A DNA stretch of 64,000 nucleotides from Ignatzschineria sp. F8392 (lineage in GTDB: Bacteria; Pseudomonadota; Gammaproteobacteria; Cardiobacteriales; Wohlfahrtiimonadaceae): assembly GCF_002252045.1 (NCBI RefSeq), contig NZ_NEFF01000001.1, positions 248,001-312,000 on the forward strand, in the 5' to 3' direction. A program made the position numbers and the translations under genes. The notes under the pieces are model-generated. The model searched no databases and had not been told where the DNA came from. It was given only the letters and a program-made list of their open reading frames with translations. Shown here one piece after another: positions 33,193-43,148 of this stretch (position 1 is the stretch's first letter; the number at the start of each line of letters is the position of its first letter).

Positions 33193-34332
33193 TTATTGTT
33201 TCTCTTTGTTGCTCGTTCTTTTTGGTTGATCGAGATACTCTTGTGATTGCATCTCAATAAGGCGACTAATTGTGCGATCAAACTCAAAGTCGAGCGCCTT
33301 TTCACCTTTCGGCGCATAGAGTTGATTCATCGGAACTTCCGAACCAATAATCACTTTGACCCCTTGGTCATAGAACTCATCAATCATAATCACAAAGCGT
33401 CTTGCCTCATTCTCTAAATCTCGCGTTAATTGCGGTAAGCCACTGAAGAAAACGGTATCTAAGATTGATGCAAGATAGATAAAGTCTTGAGATGAACGTG
33501 CTTTGCAACAAGCTTCATCGAAGGTGAACCAGGCACTCTTCTCATAATGTTCTAACATATGAAATGGATGGCCATTGACATCGAGCGTTTCGGGATGATC
33601 TGAACCTCCGGTGAGCTTCTCAAATTTTAGTTTGAACTGCTTCTCTTGCTCCTCTTCTGTACCGGTAAACCAAACATCGGCACTATCGATATGGCGCATA
33701 CGATAATCTTGATCTGTATCGAGAACAATGACTTCAAGACGATTCTTGATAATGTCGATTGCCGGTAGAAATTGTTGACGCTGTAATCCATTTTTATAGA
33801 GATCTTCAGGTGGACGGTTAGAGGTTGTGATAAAGAAGATACCTTCCGCTAAGAGGGCATCGAGTAGACGATAGAGAATCATCGCATCGGTAATATCGAT
33901 AACGTGAAACTCATCTACACAGAGAACTTTACACTCTTTGGCAAACTCTTTTGCTACCAATTTAAGCGGATCTTCACTTCCTTGGTATTGACGCATCTTT
34001 TGGTGAACATCTTGCATAAAGTGGTAGTAATGCTCTCGAATTTTGGGAACATCGATATTGTTAAAGAAGAGATCCATTAGAAAGGTTTTTCCTCTTCCTA
34101 CGCGCCCATAGATATAGAGTCCACGAGGATCGCTATAGGTCATCGGTTGCTCGGCAAAAGGTTTTAACATCTTCTGCATAAAGGAGCGAGAATCCTCTGC
34201 CGGAATCGGTTTGTCATTGAGAATTTTAGCTTTTAATTTGTCATAGCTCTCAGCGACAGAAACTTGGACGGGATCGACCTTAAAACCTTTCTCTTCGATT
34301 AGTTTGAAATAGGCTTCTTTAATGGTTGTCAT
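33193..34332 (-). CDS. zapE: Cell-division AAA ATPase ZapE (AFG1-like)
   Basis: 379 residues, P-loop ATPase of the AFG1/ZapE family; in E. coli it acts on FtsZ rings during constriction. Walker A GRVGRGKT at 76-83, Walker B KVLCVDEFHVIDITDA (about 133-148), sensor region FFITTSNRPPEDLYKNGLQRQQFLPAI, and the C-terminal FIMIDEFYDQGVKVI. RLIEMQSQEYL near the end is typical of the family. It begins 14 bases after tadA. Confidence 0.93.
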   Translation of the reverse strand: MTTIKEAYFKLIEEKGFKVDPVQVSVAESYDKLKAKILNDKPIPAEDSRSFMQKMLKPFAEQPMTYSDPRGLYIYGRVGRGKTFLMDLFFNNIDVPKIREHYYHFMQDVHQKMRQYQGSEDPLKLVAKEFAKECKVLCVDEFHVIDITDAMILYRLLDALLAEGIFFITTSNRPPEDLYKNGLQRQQFLPAIDIIKNRLEVIVLDTDQDYRMRHIDSADVWFTGTEEEQEKQFKLKFEKLTGGSDHPETLDVNGHPFHMLEHYEKSAWFTFDEACCKARSSQDFIYLASILDTVFFSGLPQLTRDLENEARRFVIMIDEFYDQGVKVIIGSEVPMNQLYAPKGEKALDFEFDRTISRLIEMQSQEYLDQPKRTSNKEKQ

Positions 34333-34346
34333 AATGATTAGCTCCT

Positions 34347-34856
34347 CTATTTTTTAACCCGACGCTCTTTAAAAAATGCTTTGATAAGTGAACGACACTC
34401 CTCTCGGAGGATGTGTGGAATAATGGTGATTTTATGATTAAATGCTTTATAGTCATTGATATTGAGGTTAGTTCCTAATGCGCCATTCCGGGAATCTCCG
34501 GCACCATAAACAACGGTATCGATACGTGCGTGGAGAAAACTGCCTGCGCACATTGTACAAGGTTCTAAAGTGACATAGAGTGTCATCCCCGGCAGACGAT
34601 AGTTTTTGATTTTGGCACAAGCTTTGCGAATTGCAACAATCTCGGCATGTGCTGTAGGATCATTATCGATAATGGAGCGATTATGCCCACGTGCGATAAT
34701 TTCTCCATTGTAGACGATCACAGCACCGATAGGGACTTCTCCGATCTCCCCTGCTTTTTGTGCCTCAAGAAGAGCCTCTTGCATAAAGTATCGATGTTGC
34801 TGATATGCTTCATCAGGGATCTTATCTATCGTGCTCTTTTCTCGTACTTCACTCAT
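34347..34856 (-). CDS. tadA: tRNA-specific adenosine deaminase TadA
   Basis: Converts A34 to inosine in tRNA-Arg(ACG). 169 residues, CDA-fold. Zinc and catalytic residues are His70-Ala-Glu72 (PTAHAEIVAIR) and Cys100/Cys103 (EPCTMCAGS). VPIGAVIVYNGEIIARGHN (about 41-59) is the substrate-pocket strand. First gene of the tadA-zapE-ydiJ run; the gap before it is filled with tandem repeats. Confidence 0.94.
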   Translation of the reverse strand: MSEVREKSTIDKIPDEAYQQHRYFMQEALLEAQKAGEIGEVPIGAVIVYNGEIIARGHNRSIIDNDPTAHAEIVAIRKACAKIKNYRLPGMTLYVTLEPCTMCAGSFLHARIDTVVYGAGDSRNGALGTNLNINDYKAFNHKITIIPHILREECRSLIKAFFKERRVKK

Positions 34857-34910
34857 ATTGTATGATCTATTCTTATGTGATCTGTCATCAGATGCTGGAT
34901 TTATTATTTT

Positions 34911-34940
34911 TCTATAGCGTTCTATAGTGTTCTATAGCTC
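34911..34940. repeat. 10-bp tandem repeat, 3 units
   Basis: TCTATAGCGT / TCTATAGTGT / TCTATAGCTC, between tadA and yggT. Confidence 0.85.
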
Positions 34941-34943
34941 TTC

Positions 34944-35013
34944 TACTGTTACTGCCTAACTATTATTTCCCAACTGTTACCTTTTAACTGTTACCTTCTA
35001 ACTATTATTATCC
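34944..35013. repeat. 14-bp tandem repeat, 5 units
   Basis: TACTGTTACTGCCT / AACTATTATTTCCC / AACTGTTACCTTTT / AACTGTTACCTTCT / AACTATTATTATCC. Seventy bases in unbroken register, starting four bases after the neighbouring 10-bp array. Confidence 0.85.
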
Positions 35014-35061
35014 TGATAATCAGGTTTTCTATGAGGTTTTGCGAAATGCTCTTTTCATTCG

Positions 35062-35625
35062 CTAGGCAAAGAAGATCAATTTTGCGTAGAAATGATTGAT
35101 CACATTTAAGCCTAAGAAGAGACCGAGGACAATCACCATTGGGCGAAAATCGATCATACCGACCTGTAGCTTAAAAGGGAAGCGTTTCATAATGGGGGCA
35201 AGTAATTGATTGAGAAGACTTAAAAAGACGCTCTGTCTTGGAGATGAGCCGATCCAACTACTAATTGCTTGGATAATATAAGCAAAGAGATAGATATAGA
35301 TAATGTTGCGCAAGATCTCTAAAATCACCACCCCTACTAATGCTAGCGGTGTAATCGGCAACATCACTTTAAGTAACATCAAGAGGAGATATTTGATGAT
35401 TGTAATGATAATCGCCGCTAAGATTGCAGACCAATCGGCACTGCCGACGATGGGCGTGATTTTACGAATCGGTAAGATAATTGGATTGGTGAGTTTAACG
35501 ATCGATTGCACAATCGGATGGTAAAAGTTTGCCTTAACTAATTGCAATAGAAAGCGAAGAAGAATAAAGATCATCGCAAAGCTATAAGCAACTTCAATGA
35601 GAAATTCGAGAATATTGTTGATCAT
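35062..35625 (-). CDS. yggT: YggT family membrane protein
   Basis: 187 residues with two YGGT modules, each two membrane helices: about 1-95 (FILLRFLLQLVKANFYHPIVQSIVKLTNPIILPIRKITP-type block) and about 95-187 (YIIQAISSWIGSS, LLNQLLAPIMKRFPF). YggT proteins are implicated in osmotic adaptation and often lie next to proC, as here; their activity is unclear. The leftward proC gene is upstream by about 150 bases. Confidence 0.92.
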   Translation of the reverse strand: MINNILEFLIEVAYSFAMIFILLRFLLQLVKANFYHPIVQSIVKLTNPIILPIRKITPIVGSADWSAILAAIIITIIKYLLLMLLKVMLPITPLALVGVVILEILRNIIYIYLFAYIIQAISSWIGSSPRQSVFLSLLNQLLAPIMKRFPFKLQVGMIDFRPMVIVLGLFLGLNVINHFYAKLIFFA

Positions 35626-35773
35626 TAGAGATTTTGCTCCTCATCTATCTAATGGGGGGAAATAGGAAATAGGAAAATAGTGGAAATAGAAGAATTTATA
35701 ACTGAGATTGAGTCGGTGATTCAATGGCGTTAATAGCGTAACGAATAGATGATTCATCGCTACTCTAGATCAC

Positions 35774-36607
35774 CTATATTTTCTCAGAGATGAGTTCGGA
35801 AAGTTCTTGATCACGATTAAATGCAGCTCTCATCGCCTCCTCAATAATCTTGTCAAAATGATTTTTCTCTAAGCTAAAGATCGCCTGCTCTGTTGTTCCT
35901 TGGGGGGACATCACATTGCGCTTTAACGTCTCAAAAGAGAGATCAGAAAGTTGACTATAACGTGCTGAACCTAGCACCGCTTGCTGTGTCAATACTTTAC
36001 TATTTTCAGGAGTAAGCCCCATCTCTACTCCGACACGGCTCATAATATCCATCAGATAGTAGAGGTAAGCAGGGCTTGAGCCCGAGACAGCTACCGCCGC
36101 AGAGATGAGCTCTTCAGATGCAAGCCAAGTAGTAATGCCACAGCTTGCGAAGATCTGGCCGGCATCATTGCATGCAGATTTTGAGACCGCTTCATTAGCA
36201 TAGAGTGCAGAAGCGCCTAATCCAATAGTGGATGGGGTATTAGGCATGACACGAATGATGGGATATTCCGTTGCATCGATGCCACGTAAAATGGCTTCTA
36301 TTGAGACGCCGGCAGCGATAGAGATAATGAGTGGTTTCTCTTTAAGTGCATGAAGAATGGGTTTAAGTTCAGCAAGGAGAGCTGGGAATCCTTGGGGTTT
36401 GATGGCTAGAATAAGGATATCGACCTGATCGATAAAATCGCGATAATCTGCTGAAGTGGTAACGCCGAGCGTCTGTTGAAAATAGGTGCGTTTCTCTTCA
36501 TTTCGATCACAAAGATAGAGGTCAAAACAACGCTCTTTTTGTGATAATCCGCTCAATATCGCCTTTGCCATATTGCCACCACCGATAAATCCTACCGCTT
36601 TTTTCAT
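35774..36607 (-). CDS. proC: Pyrroline-5-carboxylate reductase
   Basis: Last step of proline synthesis: NAD(P)H reduction of pyrroline-5-carboxylate. 277 residues from ATG 36607, where GAGGAG sits five bases upstream; an in-frame extension to 36649 has no such support. N-terminal Rossmann motif VGFIGGGNMAKAIL, LAIKPQ, and the conserved IIRVMPNTPSTIGLGASALY near 117-136. The C-terminal dimerisation domain has SGSSPAYLYYLMD and GSARYSQLSDLSFETLKRNVMSPQGTTEQAI. Usual length is about 270. Confidence 0.95.
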   Translation of the reverse strand: MKKAVGFIGGGNMAKAILSGLSQKERCFDLYLCDRNEEKRTYFQQTLGVTTSADYRDFIDQVDILILAIKPQGFPALLAELKPILHALKEKPLIISIAAGVSIEAILRGIDATEYPIIRVMPNTPSTIGLGASALYANEAVSKSACNDAGQIFASCGITTWLASEELISAAVAVSGSSPAYLYYLMDIMSRVGVEMGLTPENSKVLTQQAVLGSARYSQLSDLSFETLKRNVMSPQGTTEQAIFSLEKNHFDKIIEEAMRAAFNRDQELSELISEKI

Positions 36608-36785
36608 AAATACTCCTCGCTTTATTGTTCGTATTGATCTCTTTTGCATCCTTGAGGTGAGATCTTTCTGATGTTACGAAAGTTGCAATCCCCGGCGTTA
36701 ATTAAAAGGTATTAACTTAGTGTTAACGCAAATAGGGGATTTTGAGCTCATTGGGTCATTTTATCATGCTCTTTAAGGAAAAACT

Positions 36786-38825
36786 TTAGGCAAGAAGAAA
36801 CTCTCGCTTAAGACGCTCAATCTCATCTCGCATCTCTGCAGCCGCTTCAAACTCTAAGTTTTGTGCATGATCGAGCATCTCTTTTTCCAATTGTGCCAGA
36901 TGTTTTGCCAATTTTTTAGGATCAGATTTGAATTGATGCTCATCATTAATACTCTGTTCATCGATGATCAATTTACCGCGATACTCTTTGATATATTCAT
37001 TATCAGGAGCGGCATCGCGGGCATCATACATAATGTCTTGAATCTGTTTTTGAATGGTTTTAGGGGTAATATTGTGTTCAATATTGTGCGCCTCTTGTAG
37101 TGCTCGACGACGTTCCGTCTCATCGATTGCGGCACGCATCGCTTTAGTGATCTTATTGGCGTAGAGAATGGCTTTCCCTTCTGAGTTTCGTGCGGCGCGC
37201 CCTATAGTCTGAATCAGGGAGCGCTCTGAACGGAGGAATCCCTCTTTGTCGGCATCTAAAATCGCCACAAGAGAGACTTCAGGGATATCGAGTCCTTCTC
37301 GTAACAGGTTGATTCCCACTAAAACATCAAAGACACCGAGTCGTAGATCGCGAATAATCTCCACTCGCTCTACAGTATCGATATCTGAATGGAGATATCG
37401 AACTTTGATTCCATGATCGGCTAAGAACTCGGTTAAATCTTCTGACATCTTCTTCGTTAAAGTGGTAATAAGAACCCGTTCATTTTTAGGAATTCGTTGA
37501 TGGATCTCAGAGAGAACATCATCGACCTGTGTCTCTGCCGGACGAACCTCTACAATCGGATCGAGAAGTCCTGTTGGCCTTACCACCTGTTCTACAACTT
37601 GATCTGCATGTTCTGCCTCATAGATACTTGGCGTTGCCGAGACAAAGATCGTTTGAGGCATTAAATTTTCAAACTCTTCAAATTTAAGTGGGCGGTTATC
37701 GAGAGCAGAGGGGAGGCGAAAACCGTAATTGACTAAGGTCTCTTTTCGAGATCGATCCCCTTTATACATTGCCCCTACTTGAGGAACGGCAACGTGAGAC
37801 TCATCAATAAAGAGAATGGCATTTTTAGGGAGATAATCGAAGAGTGTGGGAGGTGCTTCTCCCGGCGCTCTTCCGGAGAGGTAGCGCGAGTAGTTTTCGA
37901 TTCCCTGGCAATAGCCCAGTTCAATCATCATCTCAATATCAAACTTGGTTCGTTGCTCAATTCGTTGTGCTTCCAATAATTTATTTTGTGAACGAAGCTC
38001 TTCTAAGCGTGCGGCGAGTTCCACTTTAATCTCTTCCACGGCGGCAAGTAGTCGATCTTTGGGGGTTACATAATGGCTTGAGGGATAGACCGTCAAGCGG
38101 GAGACATTGCGAGAGACATGACCGGTTAGAGGATCAAAGAAGGAGAGTTTTTCAATCTCATCATCAAAGAGCTCAATTCGAACCGCATCTCGTTCACTCT
38201 CTGCGGGAAAGATATCGATCACTTCGCCTCGAACTCTAAAGTTTCCGCGCTCTAAGATCGTATCGTTGCGTGTATATTGTAGTTCTACTAAACGCTTAAT
38301 AATATCGCGTTGATCGATCCGCTCCCCTTTAGTGACATGGAGAATCATACTCATATAGTGATCTTTATCGCCAAGACCGTAAATTGCGGAGACAGTGGCA
38401 ATAATAATAGTGTCGGGACGCTCTAAGATCGCTTTAGTCGCTGAAAGTCGCATCTGTTCGATATGATCATTGATAGAAGCATCTTTTTCAATAAAGGTAT
38501 CTGATGCCGGCACATAGGCTTCTGGCTGATAGTAATCGTAATAGGAGACAAAATATTCCACAGCATTTTCAGGAAAAAATTCCTTCATCTCACCATAGAG
38601 TTGTGCAGCAAGTGTCTTGTTGGGAGCTAAGATCATTGCCGGGCGCTGTGTATTTTGGATCACATTGGCCATGGTAAAGGTTTTCCCTGATCCTGTAACG
38701 CCAAGAAGGGTCTGAAAGGCTAGTCCATCGTTGAGTCCTTCTGTTAATGCAGTAATTGCTTCGGGCTGGTCTCCTGCCGGAGAATAATGGGTAGAGAGCT
38801 TGAAATGCATAGGATCTGTCGCCAT
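36786..38825 (-). CDS. uvrB: Excinuclease ABC subunit B
   Basis: Damage-verification helicase of nucleotide excision repair. 679 residues, normal length. Walker [11 protein letters not shown] near 43-52, the beta-hairpin [25 protein letters not shown] (about 93-117), DESHV Walker B, helicase motifs [14 protein letters not shown] and QTIGRAARN, and the C-terminal UVR motif ([26 protein letters not shown]). No good Shine-Dalgarno precedes 38825; an in-frame ATG at residue 6 is the alternative. I looked for a LexA box upstream and did not find a full CTGT-N8-ACAG. Confidence 0.96.
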   Translation of the reverse strand: MATDPMHFKLSTHYSPAGDQPEAITALTEGLNDGLAFQTLLGVTGSGKTFTMANVIQNTQRPAMILAPNKTLAAQLYGEMKEFFPENAVEYFVSYYDYYQPEAYVPASDTFIEKDASINDHIEQMRLSATKAILERPDTIIIATVSAIYGLGDKDHYMSMILHVTKGERIDQRDIIKRLVELQYTRNDTILERGNFRVRGEVIDIFPAESERDAVRIELFDDEIEKLSFFDPLTGHVSRNVSRLTVYPSSHYVTPKDRLLAAVEEIKVELAARLEELRSQNKLLEAQRIEQRTKFDIEMMIELGYCQGIENYSRYLSGRAPGEAPPTLFDYLPKNAILFIDESHVAVPQVGAMYKGDRSRKETLVNYGFRLPSALDNRPLKFEEFENLMPQTIFVSATPSIYEAEHADQVVEQVVRPTGLLDPIVEVRPAETQVDDVLSEIHQRIPKNERVLITTLTKKMSEDLTEFLADHGIKVRYLHSDIDTVERVEIIRDLRLGVFDVLVGINLLREGLDIPEVSLVAILDADKEGFLRSERSLIQTIGRAARNSEGKAILYANKITKAMRAAIDETERRRALQEAHNIEHNITPKTIQKQIQDIMYDARDAAPDNEYIKEYRGKLIIDEQSINDEHQFKSDPKKLAKHLAQLEKEMLDHAQNLEFEAAAEMRDEIERLKREFLLA

Positions 38826-39339
38826 ATTGAGTGTTATGTATGTCTGTATCGGTTTTAGAAGTCACTTTCATAAAGCATCGAATATAGAGATAGTATGTCA
38901 TTTGCGATTGATGATTTGATGAAAGTACGAAAGTAATAAATGAAATAAATGAGTGATCAAAAGAGTGATCAAAAATTTGATATTAATTTTATGTTAATTT
39001 TCTACCAAAATTATATCAATTCTCTCTCTTTTATATTTTTTATCTCTTTTGTACAACTGGATATCACTTAGTATTACTTATGTTACTTATATCACTGATA
39101 ACCTCTCGTCGGTTGATCTGCTATCTGATAGTAATCTATAGCAATTGATAGCAATTGATAGCAATCAAGATCAACAGAACTTATGAGGTTCAAGTATCTC
39201 ATAGTGATTCTAAGAGAGGCTAACGATAGCATAACTTCTAACAATCACTGTTAGGTGGTAAGATCATTAATGTAGAGATTTATCGATAAAACGTGGATGA
39301 ATACCAAATCACATTATAATAAATTGGAGATAAAAACGA
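38826..39339. other. Divergent intergenic region between uvrB and lon
   Basis: About 510 bases. It holds a doubled GAGTGATCAAAA (38951-38974), loose repeats around 39060-39100 and a clear 10-bp array at 39121-39170. Promoters for uvrB and lon must lie here. A TATAAT at 39315-39320 is too close to the lon ribosome site to be its -10. No RNA gene is seen. Confidence 0.5.
39121..39170. repeat. 10-bp tandem repeat, up to 5 units
   Basis: CTATCTGATA / GTAATCTATA / GCAATTGATA / GCAATTGATA / GCAATCAAGA. Units three and four are identical and the outer ones decayed. Confidence 0.75.
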
Positions 39340-41790
39340 ATGTCTCAAAAACGAGTAAAAGATGCGGAATTACCTATTTTAGCGCTTCGCGATTTAGTAG
39401 TATTTCCGGGGACAAAAACTCCACTTTTAGTGGGTAGACCTCTTTCAATAGGTGCGCTTGAGATGTCAACGGAGGTTGATAATCGTGTTCTATTGATGAG
39501 TTTAAAAGATCCTGATGAAGAGCGAATTAATATGGAGACAATCTACCATACCGGTGTTGTTGTCCGTATTATCTCAAGTAAACTCTCAAAAGGGGGATCC
39601 TACCAAGTTACATTAGAAGCCCTTGAACGAGTTAAATTGCAGAAGACAAAAGAGTTAGTCTATGAAAACGGTGAGGGCTACGTTTTTGATTTTGTAATGG
39701 GAAGTTATGAGCTTGCCCCTTTTGAAAATAATCTAACAGAGGCAGAAGAAGAGGTCTACTACGCCACTTTTGAGAAGTTGGTGAAGAAGCTTTTAGAAAA
39801 TGCTCAAATTAAACAATTAACGCCGGAATTGCTCTTAGAGGATAAAGCGCTCTATCCATTGGTGATGAAGCTTGCTTGTGAGATTCCAATGTCGGTGGAA
39901 AAGAAACAATCGATCTTAGCGGCAGAAGATTTAGGTGAAGCTGCGGATCTATTGATTAACCACTTAAGTGTTGAGCTCAATATTATCGATCTTCAGCGCC
40001 GAATTCATGGCCTGGTGCAGACTCAGATCTCAAAAAATCAGCGTGAATATTACCTCAATGAGCAGATCAAAGCGATCCATAAAGAGCTTGATGATCTAAA
40101 CGATTCTGGTCTTTCAGAGCTTGAGACACTCGAAGAGAAGATTAAAGCAGCGGGAATGCCCAAAGAGGCTGAAGAGAAGGGGCTAAACGAAGTTAAGCGA
40201 CTTAAATCGATGCCGGCAATGTCCGCTGAGGGTACTGTTGCGCGTACCTATATCGATTGGCTCTTAAAGATGCCATGGAATGATCGCTCGCGTCTTCGTT
40301 ATGGACTGATTACTGCGAAGAAGACGCTCGATCGAGATCATTCTGGCCTTGAGAAGGTGAAAGATCATATTCTTGAGCACTTAGCAGTGATTAGTCATAC
40401 CAAGTCGAAGAAGGGTGATATTCTCTGCTTTATTGGACCTCCTGGTGTGGGTAAGACCTCACTTGCTCGCTCAATTGCTGAAGCAACAGGGCGAGAGTTT
40501 GTGCGGATGAGTTTAGGGGGCGTAAGTGATGAGTCTGAAATTAGAGGACATCGCCGTACCTATATCGGCGCAATGCCGGGTAAGCTTGTACAACTTTTAG
40601 CAAAAGCGAAGACCAAAAATCCGCTTATTCTTCTCGATGAGTTAGATAAGACCGGACATAGCCATAAAGGTGATCCGGCAGCAGCACTTCTAGAGGTCTT
40701 AGATCCAGAACAAAATAGCACCTTTAATGATCATTATCTCGATGTTGATATCGATCTTTCGGAAGTGATGTTTATTGCAACCGCCAATAGTTATGATATT
40801 CCAGGGCCTCTACGTGATCGAATGGATATCATTGAACTTTCAAGTTATACCGAGCTTGAGAAGCTCACAATTGCGAAAGAGCACCTTATTCCAGATGCCT
40901 ATAAGGAGAATGGATTAACGCGGGAAGAGATTAAGTTTACCGATGATGGGCTTCTTTTCCTTATCAATCACTACACAAAAGAGGCAGGGGTTCGAAATTT
41001 AACCCGTGAAATCAATACAATCTTCCGTAAATTTATTAAAGAGAGAATGCTCGATAAAGAGCGTGATCGTAAAGGGGAGATCGTTGATAAGGCGCGTATC
41101 AAATATTATCTTGGCGCTATCAAGTATCGTCATGGTATTAAAGAGGATGAGCATGAGGTTGGCTATGTCAATGGGTTAGCTTGGACACAAGTTGGTGGTG
41201 ATCTTCTGGGGATTGAGGTACAGTTAGTGCCCGGTAAAGGGGAACTTATCGCAACAGGTAGTCTTGGTGATGTGATGAAAGAGTCAGTGAGAACCGCATT
41301 AACCGTGATTCGAGCTCGTAGTAGTTACTATGGTCTACCCGATGATTTTTATAAAAAATGGGATATTCATGTTCATGCTCCGGAGGGAGCGATTCCTAAA
41401 GATGGACCAAGTGCCGGTGCTGCAATTACGCTTGCCATTCTTTCTGCACTTTTAGGTGTACCGATTCGTTCCGATATTGCGATGACAGGGGAAATCACCC
41501 TCAGAGGTCATGTGTTAATTATTGGGGGATTAAAAGAAAAATTGATAGCGGCCGAGCGTGCGGGTATACGTACCGTCTTGATTCCAGAGGAGAATGTGAA
41601 GGATTTAGAGGAGGTTCCTCAATATATTCTTGATGCATTAGAGATTATTCCTGTAAAAACCTTCGATGAAGTGGTAGATTGTGCATTAACACAATCACTT
41701 ACAAGACGAGATGAGTGGAAACGCTTTGATAGTTTTACAACGCTTCCTGAAGAGGTCGATGAGATCAAAAAAAGAGCGAAAACACATTGA
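39340..41790 (+). CDS. lon: ATP-dependent protease Lon (La)
   Basis: Cytoplasmic quality-control AAA+ serine protease. 816 residues. N-terminal substrate domain (about 10-205), coiled-coil linker, AAA+ module with GPPGVGKTS (about 366-374) and DELDK, then a Ser-Lys protease domain: DGPSAGAAIT holds the catalytic Ser and GLKEKLIAAERAGI the Lys. GGAG lies ten bases before the ATG. Followed by hupB, as in E. coli (lon-hupB), which has its own promoter. Lon is classically heat-shock induced; I could not fix a sigma-32 site. Confidence 0.97.
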   Translation: MSQKRVKDAELPILALRDLVVFPGTKTPLLVGRPLSIGALEMSTEVDNRVLLMSLKDPDEERINMETIYHTGVVVRIISSKLSKGGSYQVTLEALERVKLQKTKELVYENGEGYVFDFVMGSYELAPFENNLTEAEEEVYYATFEKLVKKLLENAQIKQLTPELLLEDKALYPLVMKLACEIPMSVEKKQSILAAEDLGEAADLLINHLSVELNIIDLQRRIHGLVQTQISKNQREYYLNEQIKAIHKELDDLNDSGLSELETLEEKIKAAGMPKEAEEKGLNEVKRLKSMPAMSAEGTVARTYIDWLLKMPWNDRSRLRYGLITAKKTLDRDHSGLEKVKDHILEHLAVISHTKSKKGDILCFIGPPGVGKTSLARSIAEATGREFVRMSLGGVSDESEIRGHRRTYIGAMPGKLVQLLAKAKTKNPLILLDELDKTGHSHKGDPAAALLEVLDPEQNSTFNDHYLDVDIDLSEVMFIATANSYDIPGPLRDRMDIIELSSYTELEKLTIAKEHLIPDAYKENGLTREEIKFTDDGLLFLINHYTKEAGVRNLTREINTIFRKFIKERMLDKERDRKGEIVDKARIKYYLGAIKYRHGIKEDEHEVGYVNGLAWTQVGGDLLGIEVQLVPGKGELIATGSLGDVMKESVRTALTVIRARSSYYGLPDDFYKKWDIHVHAPEGAIPKDGPSAGAAITLAILSALLGVPIRSDIAMTGEITLRGHVLIIGGLKEKLIAAERAGIRTVLIPEENVKDLEEVPQYILDALEIIPVKTFDEVVDCALTQSLTRRDEWKRFDSFTTLPEEVDEIKKRAKTH

Positions 41791-41795
41791 ATCAC

Positions 41796-41824
41796 TTGAC
41801 TTGCATCGATTGCGGACGTATAAA
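41796..41824 (+). promoter_or_regulatory. Strong sigma-70 promoter of hupB
   Basis: TTGACT (41796-41801), 17-base spacer, TATAAA (41819-41824). It begins six bases after the lon stop and would give a leader of about 90 bases before HU, allowing HU expression independent of lon. Confidence 0.75.
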
Positions 41825-41920
41825 TCTATACAGAATTAGCAAAGTTTGTTAATTTGAATAGACATAAGCACACTATGATCGTGCAAATTACATGTTTTTT
41901 TAATAGTAGGATATAATTTT

Positions 41921-42199
41921 ATGAACAAAACTGAATTGATTGCTGCAGTAGCAGAAAAAACGGAAATGACGAAAGTAGCTTCTGCGAAAGCGGTTGAAGC
42001 AGTGATGGAAACCATTACTGAAGCGCTTGCAAATGGTGATAGTGTAACTTTAATTGGTTTCGGTACATTTACAGTACGTGATCGTGCTGCACGTGTTGGT
42101 CGTGACCCACGTAACCCTGAAAAAACAATTCAGATCAAAGCGTCACGCGTACCTGCGTTTAGAGCTGGTAAAGGTCTTCGCGAGTCAGTTAATAAGTAA
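41921..42199 (+). CDS. hupB: DNA-binding protein HU-beta
   Basis: Small nucleoid protein that bends DNA without sequence preference. 92 residues, family length. MNKTELIAAVAEKTEMTKVA opens the dimerisation helices (1-40); GFGTFTVRDRAARVGRDPRNP is the saddle and beta-arm start; KASRVPAFRAGKGLRESV ends it. Frequent-codon bias suggests high expression. AGGATA-type ribosome site upstream, dedicated promoter and strong terminator. Confidence 0.97.
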   Translation: MNKTELIAAVAEKTEMTKVASAKAVEAVMETITEALANGDSVTLIGFGTFTVRDRAARVGRDPRNPEKTIQIKASRVPAFRAGKGLRESVNK

Positions 42200-42225
42200 G
42201 TATTCCTTATTTAACAGAGCATATT

Positions 42226-42261
42226 AAAAGGCTTTAGTACATTATGTGCTAAAGCCTTTTT
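42226..42261 (+). terminator. Rho-independent terminator after hupB
   Basis: AAAAGGCTTTAG pairs with CTAAAGCCTTTT (the stem extends through TACA/TGTG) and is followed by T; A/T-runs on both sides make it potentially bidirectional. Confidence 0.9.
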
Positions 42262-42548
42262 GTATCTACTTTTTGTATCTATCTTAATCAGGCTATTCAA
42301 TCGCGTTATAATAAGCGCTTTAATAGGCGCATCAGTAGGCGTTTTAATAACTATTTTAACTATTTTAGTGAATGTTGATGGAAACAGAAATTCTATATAG
42401 GGAAGAGAATAGCTATCTCGTAGAGAAGAAGGCTATAGAAGTAGATAGTAGATAGTAGAGACGTAGAGATGTAGGGTATTTCCCTCATCGTAACGGTAAA
42501 ATAGTAGAGAAACAGCAGAAACAGCAGAAAAAAGAAAGGAAGCGATCG
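42262..42548. other. Intergenic region before the ygfB-like gene
   Basis: Nearly 290 bases, mainly short repeats: the 12-bp array at 42303-42350, CTATTTTAA/CTATTTTAG (42351-42368), GTAGATAGTAGA-like runs (42430-42475) and AAACAGCAG twice near 42510-42530. No gene seen. Confidence 0.5.
42303..42350. repeat. 12-bp tandem repeat, 4 units
   Basis: GCGTTATAATAA / GCGCTTTAATAG / GCGCATCAGTAG / GCGTTTTAATAA, in constant register after the hupB terminator. Confidence 0.8.
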
Positions 42549-43124
42549 ATGTCAGAAACACAAATCCCTCAAAGTGTGACCTACCAATTATTGCAAGAGC
42601 AATTTCCAGGTCTTAATCTTTCTGAAGCGCAGGGGCTCTTAATAGCCCTTCTATGTGGGCAGTCTCATGATTATTTTCATAATTGGCTAGTGGAGATTGA
42701 GCATATTCGTTTTGATGAAGCGGAGTTGAATCAAGAGATCTTAAAAATTCTCTATGAAAAGACGCTTGCAGAGTTAAATTCAGAAGATTTTAATCTCTCT
42801 CTTCTCTTACCGGAAGAGCCTTTAGAGCAACGTATTGAAGGATTTATCAAATGGTGCCATGGTTTTAGCTATGGCTTTGGCCTCTCTAATGAGCTCTATG
42901 AGGCGCTCGATGAAGATGGTCGTGATTGTATCCGTTATATTATTGAGTTCTCAGGATTAGAACGGGAACAGGTGGTCGATGAGTTGGCTGATGAGGAAGA
43001 TTATCTCGCGCTAGAGGAGTTGATCGAATTTGTCAGAGTAGGTGCTTTGATGCTCTACTATCACCTTAAAGGCAGAGATAGAGAGGAAGTTGTTGCAGAA
43101 GAGGGAACACCTCAGGTTCACTAG
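42549..43124 (+). CDS. ygfB: YgfB/UPF0149 family protein
   Basis: 191 residues, acidic, all-alpha. The N-terminal SEAQGLLIALLCGQ (about 25-38) and central GFIKWCHGFSYGFGLS (about 97-112) are the UPF0149 signatures. In gammaproteobacteria the gene often heads an ubiH/visC-pepP region; here those genes are absent and a TatD hydrolase follows 24 bases later. AAGGAAG lies upstream of the ATG. Molecular function is not established from sequence. Confidence 0.85.
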   Translation: MSETQIPQSVTYQLLQEQFPGLNLSEAQGLLIALLCGQSHDYFHNWLVEIEHIRFDEAELNQEILKILYEKTLAELNSEDFNLSLLLPEEPLEQRIEGFIKWCHGFSYGFGLSNELYEALDEDGRDCIRYIIEFSGLEREQVVDELADEEDYLALEELIEFVRVGALMLYYHLKGRDREEVVAEEGTPQVH

Positions 43125-43148
43125 GCTAACTTTGATAGGTAGAAGAAA

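Noticed and set aside
35014-35027. Short CCTGA/TCAGG hairpin near the end of yggT as a terminator
   Set aside because: Five-base stem, and on the coding (minus) strand no T-run follows.
38826-38900. LexA box upstream of uvrB
   Set aside because: Only a CTGT half-site is visible; no full CTGT-N8-ACAG.
39315-39320. TATAAT as the lon -10 element
   Set aside because: A start from it would fall in the lon ribosome site, and no -35 is suitably placed.
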